Of a stretch of 38,871 nucleotides of DNA, positions 25,180 to 33,432 are shown one piece after another. Within the stretch, counting starts at the first letter, position 1; every line of letters begins with the position of its first letter. The position numbers were made by a program, and so were the translations under genes. The notes beneath the pieces are model-generated. The model worked only from the letters and a program-made list of their open reading frames with translations, was not told the origin of the DNA and ran no database searches. The stretch spans positions 1 through 38,871 of the forward strand of contig JBGUUT010000004.1 in the NCBI GenBank assembly GCA_045133795.1. Reading direction: 5' to 3'. This DNA is from RGIG8597 sp045133795 (GTDB taxonomy: Bacteria; Spirochaetota; GWE2-31-10).

Positions 25180-26112
25180 TCAGTCTTTTTTCGAACCGGT
25201 TCCAAACAGACTCCAAAAGCCTAATTTTTTATCAAAATCATTCTTTTCTACATTAGTTTGTTCAATATTTCCGGTTTGTACTTCCGCAACATTTACAGTT
25301 TCCGAAACATTTTTGTTGTTATTATAACGACTTCTCGGCCGATGTCTTCTTTTCCTGCGTTTTGCCACATCTTCATCTTGCAATTTTCTCACCTTAATAA
25401 TTCTGTGACGCGGGTCTTTACGCAATTCAAAAATCTTAGAATACGATTCCATCAAATGTGAAAGTCTGCCGAAACCGTATGTTCTCGGTGTAAAAGCCGG
25501 GTCAAGACGTTTTAAATTATTAGCAACACTGCTTAAATTTTTCCATTCGGATTCCTGCTCTATCATTTCATAAGCTTCTATCAAATGTTGCAACAATTCA
25601 TCATCTTCTTTTTTAGTATCTTCGCTTTTTGTATTTTTCTGAGTTAATTCTTTTTTTATTCCCTCAAAATTTTTCTCAAGAATTTCTATATAACGAAATT
25701 CATTACAAGCATTTACAAGCGATTTCGGAGTTTTCTGCTCACCTATTCCCACCACAACTTTGCCGGACTCTCTCAATCTTACCGCAAGCTTTGTATAATC
25801 GCTGTCACTGGAAACTATAATAAAACCGTCAACTTCGCTTGTATACAAAATATCCATTGCATCGATAATTAACGCACTGTCGGTAGAATTTTTCCCTTGA
25901 GTATTTTTGAATTGCTGAATCGGTTGAATAGCATAATCCGGCAAAACCTTTTTCCATGAAGTCATTCGCTGGTCTGTCCAGTCGCCGTATATTCTCTTTA
26001 TAGTAAGAAAACCGTGACGAATAGACTCTTTCATTATGAATTCAATATTTTTTGACGAAACATTTTCACTGTCGATTAATACAGCCATTTTATTTTTTTC
26101 ATTTTCTGTCAT
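25180..26112 (-). CDS. NYN-domain RNase-like protein with LOTUS (OST-HTH) domain
   Basis: A 310-residue cytosolic protein. The N-terminal NYN (PIN-like) nuclease fold keeps acidic residues Asp14 (VLIDSENV), Asp78 and Asp84 (TDSALIIDAMD), and Asp103 and Asp105 (SSDSDYTKLA). A linker with many Lys and Glu leads to a LOTUS/OST-HTH RNA-binding domain at about 172-243 (FTPRTYGFGRLSHLMES), then a very basic stretch RRKRRHRPRSR (252-262) and a low-complexity tail. This NYN plus LOTUS layout is shared with bacterial and eukaryotic RNA-processing proteins such as MARF1-like nucleases. It starts 9 nt after the hflC stop, with AGGAA as ribosome binding site, so it is translated from the hflKC transcript. 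The target RNA is unknown; the RNA-binding role is inferred. Confidence 0.88.
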   Translation of the reverse strand: MTENEKNKMAVLIDSENVSSKNIEFIMKESIRHGFLTIKRIYGDWTDQRMTSWKKVLPDYAIQPIQQFKNTQGKNSTDSALIIDAMDILYTSEVDGFIIVSSDSDYTKLAVRLRESGKVVVGIGEQKTPKSLVNACNEFRYIEILEKNFEGIKKELTQKNTKSEDTKKEDDELLQHLIEAYEMIEQESEWKNLSSVANNLKRLDPAFTPRTYGFGRLSHLMESYSKIFELRKDPRHRIIKVRKLQDEDVAKRRKRRHRPRSRYNNNKNVSETVNVAEVQTGNIEQTNVEKNDFDKKLGFWSLFGTGSKKD

Positions 26113-26121
26113 TCTTTATTC

Positions 26122-27132
26122 CTAATACCCTTTCAACATATCGAAAAATTCCGAATCTGTCGAAATCACAAGCGAAACATTTTCAGGAATATTTCTGTAT
26201 GCTTCCATTTTTTTCATAAACTCATAAAATTCTCTTGTCGAGTCATTGCGATTGTATGCCTGACTGTAAATTTCTGTAGCCTTAGCTTCTGCTTCCCCCA
26301 TAATCTTACGAGCTTCTTCTTGTGCCGTAGCTAAAATCTCTTTTGTCTTTTCTTCTATCTCTCCGAACTTTTTCTCTCGATATTTTTCACCTTCGGAACG
26401 ATATGTCTGTGCAATTTTTTGACGTTCGGCACACATACTTTCATATACAGACTTTAGGTTGTCATCGATATAATTAATTTTCTTTACCCAGAAATTAACA
26501 ATCTCGATTCCCATTTTTTCAAGTTCCTCTTCTGCCGCTGCACGCATTTCTTCAGACAAATCGCTTCTTCCCAAATCTATTTTAGGAAAAACCAAATCTT
26601 CCTTTGTAAAACCTTGCTGCAACAACAAATCTATAGTTCGTTCGTCAAGCTGATTTACGCGATTTGAATCTCTTACAAGCGACTCAAACGGATGTTGTGA
26701 AACCACTTGGCGTGAAGCTGAATCAAGAATATTATCAAGACGCAACATCGCATTATCCACCGTAGACAATGATTCAAAAAATACAATCGGATCTTTAATT
26801 TTCCAGCGTACAGTAGTATCTACAAGAATCATTCTTTTATCATAAGTAGGAAATTGACGAACTTCACCGCCCCAATCCATGATAACTTTAGGCAACACAT
26901 TAACTTTTTCGATATACGGAATTTTCAAATGTAAGCCGGCATTTGTTATTTGTCGCACCGGTTTCCCGAAAAGTGTCACTACCGCACATTGAGTTTCTTG
27001 CAAAAGATAAACCGGCATAAGCCAAATAAACATTCCTATAATAATTGCGACAACTATTGTCGGCACCAACCACTTTCTGTTTCTTTCATAAAACATTTTA
27101 TATTCAGATTTTTGCGGATTTACTTCTCTCAT
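26122..27132 (-). CDS. hflC: SPFH-domain membrane protein, HflC-like
   Basis: A 336-residue prohibitin/stomatin-family protein with one N-terminal membrane helix (about 19-41), an SPFH (Band 7) domain (about 45-220: CAVVTLFGKPVRQITNAGLHLKIP) and a long coiled coil rich in Glu, Lys and Ala (about 230-300). HflC pairs with HflK to form a large cage around the membrane protease FtsH and limits its action on membrane proteins. The last residues include VSLVISTDSEFFDML, as in the HflC family. The ATG follows the hflK TAG stop directly, with AGGAGG upstream, so the two are coupled. FtsH itself is not in the window. Confidence 0.88.
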   Translation of the reverse strand: MREVNPQKSEYKMFYERNRKWLVPTIVVAIIIGMFIWLMPVYLLQETQCAVVTLFGKPVRQITNAGLHLKIPYIEKVNVLPKVIMDWGGEVRQFPTYDKRMILVDTTVRWKIKDPIVFFESLSTVDNAMLRLDNILDSASRQVVSQHPFESLVRDSNRVNQLDERTIDLLLQQGFTKEDLVFPKIDLGRSDLSEEMRAAAEEELEKMGIEIVNFWVKKINYIDDNLKSVYESMCAERQKIAQTYRSEGEKYREKKFGEIEEKTKEILATAQEEARKIMGEAEAKATEIYSQAYNRNDSTREFYEFMKKMEAYRNIPENVSLVISTDSEFFDMLKGY

Positions 27133-28089
27133 CTATTTTTCCTCCTTTACTTGTGCGTTTTGTCCGTTCAAAGGTAAAAACGGCAACACATTTTTTTGAT
27201 TCTCATCGATAACTTGAACATTCTTAAAACGTTTCAATACTTCAGCCCAAGTTTCAAGATAAATACGTTTTTTCGTAATTTCCGGAGCTTTGGAATATTC
27301 TTTATAAAGGGAATTAAAATATTTAGCCTCTCCTTCCGCAATCTTTACACGTTCAGCATAATAACCTCTGGCTTGTGCTACAACTCTTTCCGCCTCACCT
27401 TCTACCGGAATAACTTTTTTATTATATTCCGTTTTTGCTTCATTAACGATTTTGTCTTTTTCCTGCTGTGCCTGCAATACTTCATTGTAAGCGGCTTCTA
27501 CAGCCTGCGGCGGAGTAACATTCATCAATTGAACCGTGTTAATCTGAATACCCATTTTCATATGGTCGCTCATTTGCTGCAATAATTCCGAAACTTTAAA
27601 AGTAATATCAGACTTTGCAATGGTAATAATCTCATCAAAAAGATAATCCCCGCAAACTTTACTCATTGCAACAATTGAGATTTCACGCAACGTCTTTTTA
27701 GGTTGCTTTAAATTAAAAAGATAAGCTACCGGGTCGTTAATTTTATATTGAACAATCCATTCTACATTTATAACTTTCAAATCCGCAGAAAGCATTGTCG
27801 CTTCTCGTCTTTCATTTTCTCCGCGGCGATATTCGCTGTCATAAGAACGTCCGGTAAGATAACCGAATTCTTCCGTGAAAATTCGCTTAACCGGAATTTT
27901 ATAAGCCTGATCGATTCCAAACGGCAATTTAAAATTTAATCCCGGTTGCTGAGTTGCAGTAAATTTACCAAATCGTGTAATAACTGCCATTTCATCTTTG
28001 TCTACCATATACAATGATGTCAAAAACAATCCGGCAACCACACAAACTGCAATCAATGCAACAACAATAAAACCTTTTGAACTTTTCAA
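27133..28089 (-). CDS. hflK: SPFH-domain membrane protein, HflK-like
   Basis: A 318-residue partner of the HflC-like protein. It has a single membrane helix at about 8-28, then the SPFH domain (MAVITRFGKFTATQQPGLNFKLPF, about 34-57) and a coiled-coil region with repeated Glu and Ala (about 205-265). The start is a TTG at 28089, supported by GGAGG 6 nt upstream; no better ATG is available. It is the first gene of the hflK-hflC-NYN operon and is divergent from the HD-GYP gene. In E. coli HflKC regulates FtsH; assignment of K versus C here rests on gene order and the N-terminal sequence. Confidence 0.85.
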   Translation of the reverse strand: MKSSKGFIVVALIAVCVVAGLFLTSLYMVDKDEMAVITRFGKFTATQQPGLNFKLPFGIDQAYKIPVKRIFTEEFGYLTGRSYDSEYRRGENERREATMLSADLKVINVEWIVQYKINDPVAYLFNLKQPKKTLREISIVAMSKVCGDYLFDEIITIAKSDITFKVSELLQQMSDHMKMGIQINTVQLMNVTPPQAVEAAYNEVLQAQQEKDKIVNEAKTEYNKKVIPVEGEAERVVAQARGYYAERVKIAEGEAKYFNSLYKEYSKAPEITKKRIYLETWAEVLKRFKNVQVIDENQKNVLPFLPLNGQNAQVKEEK

Positions 28090-28257
28090 TTTTTCCTCCG
28101 TTTTTTCTGATTAATTTATAAATATAAGCAGAAACTGCAATTTTCCAAGCACTGTACACAATCTACTGTTTTACGTCCACAAAAAAATATTACAGTTTCA
28201 ACCGAAAATTTATTTTTAACAATCCTTTTGCCGAAATGACCACAAAGGGGTTCTGCG

Positions 28258-29403
28258 ATGAATGAAATAAAAGTAGAAGACATAAAAATTAACGGTGCTT
28301 TTTCAGAAGATGCTTATATTTTCAATAATATGATTTTCATGCCCAAAAAAACTCATATAAAAGATTTTCATATCAAAGCATTGGAAACTTGGAAAGTTGA
28401 GACAATTCTTTGCGACGGCATTTTTATGACCGTAGAAGAAGATGTTTCCGAAGAAAACAATCAAACATCCGAAGCTTCCGTATCTATTCAAGAAAACGTA
28501 AATAATACACCTGCAGACTCCGCCACAATCAATACAAAAAACACAGAACTTAAAATTATATATCAAGACTGGGTAAAAAGACTTACTCGCTTTTGTGACA
28601 GTATAATAAAAACAAAAGACCTCGACAGAACTGCATTGCAAAATATGCTGCAAGAAATGGAAACTATCGTATGGAAAAAAAGTGATGCCATTCAACTTAT
28701 AATGGGAACCAACATTCCGAATGTCTCACGAGTTTTTCGTCAATCTATTGACTGTGCATTATATGCATTAATGATGGCAAAACGTATGAATATGGCTTCA
28801 TTAATGAAAAACAACTTAGTTCTGGGAGCTTTATTTCATGACATCGGAATGCTAAAGATTCCAAACGAAATATTAACAAAAGAATCTCCGCTTACCGACG
28901 AAGATAAACAAAAAATACGAGAACATACTATCAATGGCTTTGTTTGTCTGCGAGAGGCAAAATTTACACCGGTAATCGCTTCTGCTGCATTACAACATCA
29001 CGAACGTATCGACGGCTCCGGTTATCCGCAAAACAAAAAATCTGAAGAGATTACAAATATCGGAAAGATAATAGGTATTTTGGATACTTACAGTGCTTCT
29101 ATTTCCGTGAAAGAGTTCGGAAAACCTATTCATGCAAAAGAAGCAGTTCGTTATTTACTTCAGTTAAGCGGAACTTCTTTTGAACCGCAATTGGTAAAAG
29201 AATTTGTTAAAAGTATATCATTCTATCCGTTAGGCAGTATGGTCTTGCTTTCCAACGGTGTTCCGGCAAAAGTTATCGGTAATTCCGGAATCGCCATGCG
29301 TCCTATTGTTCAAACAATTGTCGACGGAGAAGAAAAACAAATTAATTTACGTGAACAAACCGATTTATTTATTAAGACAACGTACTTACCGGAAACACCG
29401 TAA
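28258..29403 (+). CDS. HD-GYP domain protein, probably degenerate
   Basis: A 381-residue protein with an N-terminal domain of unknown type, a Ser/Asn/Thr-rich linker (about 62-95) and a C-terminal HD-GYP domain (about 155-330). HD-GYP enzymes hydrolyse cyclic-di-GMP at a two- or three-metal site. HDIG (His194, Asp195), His223, His247/His248, DGSGYP (252-257) and Asp277 are kept. The earlier conserved His, which should lie 32 residues before HDIG, is Gln162. The acidic residue four before that is Arg158, and the Lys normally following HDIG is Met198. These changes suggest reduced or lost catalysis, with a possible role in binding cyclic-di-GMP. The ribosome binding site is AAGGGG. Confidence 0.85.
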   Translation: MNEIKVEDIKINGAFSEDAYIFNNMIFMPKKTHIKDFHIKALETWKVETILCDGIFMTVEEDVSEENNQTSEASVSIQENVNNTPADSATINTKNTELKIIYQDWVKRLTRFCDSIIKTKDLDRTALQNMLQEMETIVWKKSDAIQLIMGTNIPNVSRVFRQSIDCALYALMMAKRMNMASLMKNNLVLGALFHDIGMLKIPNEILTKESPLTDEDKQKIREHTINGFVCLREAKFTPVIASAALQHHERIDGSGYPQNKKSEEITNIGKIIGILDTYSASISVKEFGKPIHAKEAVRYLLQLSGTSFEPQLVKEFVKSISFYPLGSMVLLSNGVPAKVIGNSGIAMRPIVQTIVDGEEKQINLREQTDLFIKTTYLPETP

Positions 29404-29410
29404 GCCGGAA

Positions 29411-29449
29411 ATTACAAAACTTGTAATACACGTTTTTTTTTGGTACAAT
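29411..29449 (+). promoter_or_regulatory. Hairpin and overlapping promoter before the GT2 gene
   Basis: ATTACAA-AAC-TTGTAAT (29411-29427) followed by Ts could terminate the HD-GYP transcript. TTGTAA in its right arm (29421-29426) plus TACAAT 17 bp later (29444-29449) would form a promoter for the next gene. Confidence 0.45.
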
Positions 29450-29480
29450 TCCGTAATTTTATAAACAAGGTAGCTTTAAG

Positions 29481-30461
29481 ATGAAGTCATCAAAACAACC
29501 TTTATTTTCCTTCGTTATTCCGGTATGGAATGAAGAAAAAAATATCCCACTGATTTATGATAAACTCATTGAAATACTTCCGCAAATCAACGCAGAAGCA
29601 GAATTCATTTTTATAAATGACGGAAGTATAGATAACAGTTTGGCAGAACTTGATAAATTAGCAAATTACGACAAACGTGTTCGTTATATAAATTTTTCCC
29701 GTAATTTCGGACATCAAGCCGCTTTGACAGCCGGTTTGCAATACTCAACCGGAGATGCGGTAGTTACATTAGATTGCGATTTGCAAGACCCTCCGGAAGT
29801 TATTGTCGAAATGGCAAAACTTTGGAAAAACGAAAATTACGAAATTGTTTATGCCAGACGGAGAAATCGACACGATAATTTCTTTAAAAAATATACGGCT
29901 ATTCTTTATTATAAATTGCTTGATAAATTCAGTGACGTAAGAATCCCGCGAAATGTCGGAGATTTTCGTCTTATGGACAGAAAAGTTGTTGATATTATTA
30001 ACAGAATGCCCGAAAAAGCTCGCTACTTACGCGGGATGGTTGCATGGGTCGGTTATCGCTACACATTTGTTGATTTTGACCGTCCGGAAAGAATTCACGG
30101 TAAAACAGGTTATACATTTTCTAAAATGATAAAACTCGGGATGGACGGACTTTTTAATTTTTCACTTTTACCGTTACGTGCCGGTTTGATTTTAGGATTT
30201 ATTTCAATCTTTCTCGGAATAGGTTTTATTATTTATATGCTGGTCGATATCGGAATAAATAATGTTGTGTATCCTTTGTATAAATTTCTTACCGTAGTGC
30301 TTTTTATATTTATGGGATTTTCATTTATTGCGACATGGCTTCTGGGAGAATACATCGGGCGAATTTATGAAGAAATAAAGCAACGGCCATTGTATATAAT
30401 TCAAGACACAACGAATTTTAGTACAGATAAAACCAAAGACAAAAACGGTGAAAAAAAATAA
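29481..30461 (+). CDS. GT2 glycosyltransferase, DPM1/GtrB-like
   Basis: A 326-residue enzyme. An N-terminal GT-A domain carries the nucleotide and metal residues FINDGS and DCDLQDPP, plus RNFGHQAALTAGLQY. Two C-terminal membrane helices lie at about 233-255 and 265-290. This arrangement is typical of polyprenyl-phosphate sugar transferases (GtrB, ArnC, DPM1), which load a sugar from UDP or GDP onto undecaprenyl phosphate for later transfer to surface polymers. The following gene begins 31 nt after its stop and is another glycosyltransferase, so the two likely act together. The ribosome binding site AAGGTAG is weak. Donor sugar is not known. Confidence 0.9.
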   Translation: MKSSKQPLFSFVIPVWNEEKNIPLIYDKLIEILPQINAEAEFIFINDGSIDNSLAELDKLANYDKRVRYINFSRNFGHQAALTAGLQYSTGDAVVTLDCDLQDPPEVIVEMAKLWKNENYEIVYARRRNRHDNFFKKYTAILYYKLLDKFSDVRIPRNVGDFRLMDRKVVDIINRMPEKARYLRGMVAWVGYRYTFVDFDRPERIHGKTGYTFSKMIKLGMDGLFNFSLLPLRAGLILGFISIFLGIGFIIYMLVDIGINNVVYPLYKFLTVVLFIFMGFSFIATWLLGEYIGRIYEEIKQRPLYIIQDTTNFSTDKTKDKNGEKK

Positions 30462-30492
30462 ATAGTAACAGAAGAAAACAACAGGAGAAAAA

Positions 30493-31638
30493 ATGAAACT
30501 CTTAATGCTTAACTCCGAATATCCGCCGTTAGGCGGCGGTCAGGGAAATGCAAATAAAGCAATGCTGAAAGAATTTGCAAAAACCGACATTCAAGTAGAT
30601 TTAATTACTGCTTCATCCGGAAAAAAGCATAAAGAGATAAACGGGAAAATCAGATTATTCTTTTTAAACATTGGGAAAAATGAAAAAAACTTTTTATTCC
30701 AGTCATCAAAAGAATTAATCACCTACTCTGTAAAATCATGGCGATTTGCAGCAAAATTAATCAAACAATCTATCTCGAAGAAAGCTAAATATGATGCAAT
30801 AATTGCATGGTCGGGAGTTCCGGCCGGTTTTATCGCCATGACTTTATCGTTTATTTTTCGCATTCCGTACATCGTATTGTTACGAGGTGCAGACGTTCCT
30901 TTTTATGATAAACGCTGGGCAAAACTGGACAAATTTGTTTTTCGTTTTTTAAGTCCTTACATTTGGAAAAACTCTCTTTTGACTATAGCCAATTCTCAAA
31001 GTTTGCGTGAACTTGCATACAAAACATCTCGTAAGAAAAAAATTGATTTGATTTACAACGGAATAGATTTAGAACGTTATACCAATAAATCCGACATAAA
31101 AATAAGTCCGAAACAAATAATCGCAGTCGGCAGATTAAGCAAAATAAAAGGCTTTGATTTATTAATCCAAGCTGTAGCCGCAATCAAAACTCCGTGTCAA
31201 CTTGTCATTGCCGGTGACGGTCCGGAAAAAGAGAATCTGGAAAATCTTGCTAAAATGTTAGGAATAGAAAAAAAAGTTATATTTACCGGACGTTTGGAAA
31301 AGCAACAACTGATTCATTTTTATCAAGAAAGTTCCATATTCTGTATGTCTTCATACAATGAAGGAATGAGTAATGCAATGTTGGAAGCCATTGCTTGCGG
31401 TTTACCGATTGTAACAACAAATATCGGAGGAGCCGTAGAGCTTGTTAAAGGAAACGGAACAATCGTTCCTTGCGGAGACAGCTTCGCAATTCAAGAAGCT
31501 TTAGAAACTTTACTCGACAACCCGGAACGAATGGCCCAATGCCAAAAGCAATCATTACAAATAGCTTCCGAGTTTTCTTGGGATATTGTTACAAACAGTT
31601 TTATTGATTTATTAAATAAATCTTTAAAAAAGCAATAA
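30493..31638 (+). CDS. Glycosyltransferase, GT4 family
   Basis: A 381-residue GT-B enzyme that moves a sugar from a nucleotide donor to a growing glycan or lipid. It has the acceptor loop SEYPPLGGGQGNANKAM near the start, VGRLSKIKGFDLLIQA where the second domain begins, and the catalytic Glu-x7-Glu region EGMSNAMLEAIACGLPIVTTNIGG. AGGAG precedes the ATG. It forms a pair with the GT2 gene just upstream. Sugar and acceptor cannot be told from sequence. No terminator was clear after it. Confidence 0.88.
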   Translation: MKLLMLNSEYPPLGGGQGNANKAMLKEFAKTDIQVDLITASSGKKHKEINGKIRLFFLNIGKNEKNFLFQSSKELITYSVKSWRFAAKLIKQSISKKAKYDAIIAWSGVPAGFIAMTLSFIFRIPYIVLLRGADVPFYDKRWAKLDKFVFRFLSPYIWKNSLLTIANSQSLRELAYKTSRKKKIDLIYNGIDLERYTNKSDIKISPKQIIAVGRLSKIKGFDLLIQAVAAIKTPCQLVIAGDGPEKENLENLAKMLGIEKKVIFTGRLEKQQLIHFYQESSIFCMSSYNEGMSNAMLEAIACGLPIVTTNIGGAVELVKGNGTIVPCGDSFAIQEALETLLDNPERMAQCQKQSLQIASEFSWDIVTNSFIDLLNKSLKKQ

Positions 31639-31964
31639 AATATTTCATCCGTACAATCAAAACTTCCCCAAATTATTGAACGGCATTAAAAAAGTTTTTT
31701 CATTCTTATCGTTTCGAAAATTAGCACAGTTAAAAAGTTATTCTTCTCTAATTTATATTCATCTTGAAAATATTTTCTAGCATCCTGATTATTAAGTCTA
31801 TTAAATTACATAATATTCAAAACTTGCATACCTATCATCATTCTGAATAACAATATTTAATATTTAAATACTCACTATTACATATTCTAATATTGACTAT
31901 TATTTTCTTTTTTGTAAATTCCTTTGCCTTATAAATATTTCATTTTTATCTTAGGAGGCACTTT
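31639..31964. other. AT-rich intergenic DNA with candidate promoter
   Basis: A 326-bp gap with no credible gene. It contains AT-rich tracts and, near its end, TTGACT (31893-31898) with TAAATT 16 bp later (31915-31920), a plausible promoter for the next gene. Confidence 0.5.
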
Positions 31965-33326
31965 TTGAAAAAAGAATTTTTTAACCTTTCTCTTATCTTA
32001 ATAATTTCATTCATCGGATGTTCCACACAAAATCCCGACTTCACAATGAATGAAGAAGCAAAATCATCACGTTATGCAACTATTATAATCAGCGACATTC
32101 ACATGGGAGACGAACGAGCTTGTTCTGACACAGACAATTCTCCTTACTGTTGGTTTATAGAAAACAAAAGCATTTTCAAAACTTTCTTAAACTGCATAAA
32201 AAATGCGACATGGATTAAAGAACTGGTGATTGCCGGAGATTTGATTGACGAATGGGTAGCTCCGGTTGATGTTCCTGTATGGGGAAACAATATTAACGAC
32301 ACAGAAGAAACATTTTTAGCTTCTGTTTACAACGCAAATAAAGACATTATAAAAGTATTCGCCGAAATTAAAAATGCCGGAATCACAATTCATTACACAC
32401 CCGGCAATCATGACATGTTATTAAATCAGGAAAAATTAGACCTTCTTTTCGGTGAAAATATCATTATCTGTGAAAATAAAAATGATGCTAAGGGTTTAGG
32501 CTTTTACAGAACACAAAATAATCTTATCAGAATTGAACATGGTCACAGATTAGACTTTTTCAACGCTCCGGACAGTGTGTCTAATGCTGAAATCAATGAA
32601 GACTCAATTATCCCGCCGGGATTTATTGTCTCAAAAATAGCTTCATCAAGTGACAGAAATAAATCGCGAGCTTTTTTTGAATACAATGTCGGAGCTAAAT
32701 GGTTCGATTCTTTATACAGAGATTACGATTTATATCTTGCTGCATGGAAACTGATACTTTACAATAAACCAAACAGTATTCCGGATGACATGTGGGATGA
32801 AAAAATTATCAGAACAGATAACCTGATACAATCTCCCGGCTTGTACAGCTATTCTGACATCATTCCTACTTTTTGGGGAAATTTCAATGATTCCAGAACA
32901 CTATACAAAAACACTTACAAAACCACCGAATGGAATGAGCGACAAAGAATAAACAAAGTTCCTGTAAAAATGAGTATTCGAGAAGCCCTTCTTACCGGTG
33001 TTTTCCCGTCATATTTTGATGAAACAGCAATTGCAGAATACCTGCGTTCTTCAAGTTCTCAACAACAGATTCTAGTAATGGGACATACACATTTTCCAAC
33101 ATTAAAAACCGCAGAACAAAAAATCTACATAAACACCGGTTCTTGGGTTGATAAAAAATGGCTTGACAGAAAAGTTCCGGATAAAACTTTTGCTTTAATC
33201 CTACCGAACAATAAGGATAAAACCTGTACCGTAAAATTATTGCAATTTAATAATTTTATAGAAAATTCTAAATTAATACAATCTGCAACATTGGAAAACT
33301 TTACTAATCAAACAACGGACTATTAG
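31965..33326 (+). CDS. Calcineurin-like metallophosphoesterase lipoprotein
   Basis: A 453-residue lipoprotein (lipobox ending SFIGC at Cys19) with all five metal-binding motifs of calcineurin-like phosphoesterases: DIH (44-46), GDLID (91-95), GNHD (147-150), a later GHR, and GHTH near residue 375, followed by YINTGSWVDKKW. It therefore probably hydrolyses a phosphomonoester or diester outside the inner membrane. Related cytosolic enzymes such as LpxH lack a lipid anchor, so an extracellular phosphatase, nucleotidase or phosphodiesterase is more likely. Translation starts at TTG 31965, decided by AGGAGG 6 nt upstream and by the lipoprotein signal beginning MKKEFFN. Confidence 0.88.
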   Translation: MKKEFFNLSLILIISFIGCSTQNPDFTMNEEAKSSRYATIIISDIHMGDERACSDTDNSPYCWFIENKSIFKTFLNCIKNATWIKELVIAGDLIDEWVAPVDVPVWGNNINDTEETFLASVYNANKDIIKVFAEIKNAGITIHYTPGNHDMLLNQEKLDLLFGENIIICENKNDAKGLGFYRTQNNLIRIEHGHRLDFFNAPDSVSNAEINEDSIIPPGFIVSKIASSSDRNKSRAFFEYNVGAKWFDSLYRDYDLYLAAWKLILYNKPNSIPDDMWDEKIIRTDNLIQSPGLYSYSDIIPTFWGNFNDSRTLYKNTYKTTEWNERQRINKVPVKMSIREALLTGVFPSYFDETAIAEYLRSSSSQQQILVMGHTHFPTLKTAEQKIYINTGSWVDKKWLDRKVPDKTFALILPNNKDKTCTVKLLQFNNFIENSKLIQSATLENFTNQTTDY

Positions 33327-33369
33327 ATATTTTTCTGATTAATAAATTACTTTAGTGTATACAAAAAAA

Positions 33370-33404
33370 AGTTGCCGAAACTAAAAAATAACGTTTCGGC
33401 AACT
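33370..33404 (-). terminator. Intrinsic terminator of purF
   Basis: Arms AGTTGCCGAAAC (33370-33381) and GTTTCGGCAACT (33393-33404) form a 12-bp stem. On the minus strand it is followed by Ts. Confidence 0.9.
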
Positions 33405-33432
33405 CTGTAATATTAAGTAACAAACTTAATTA

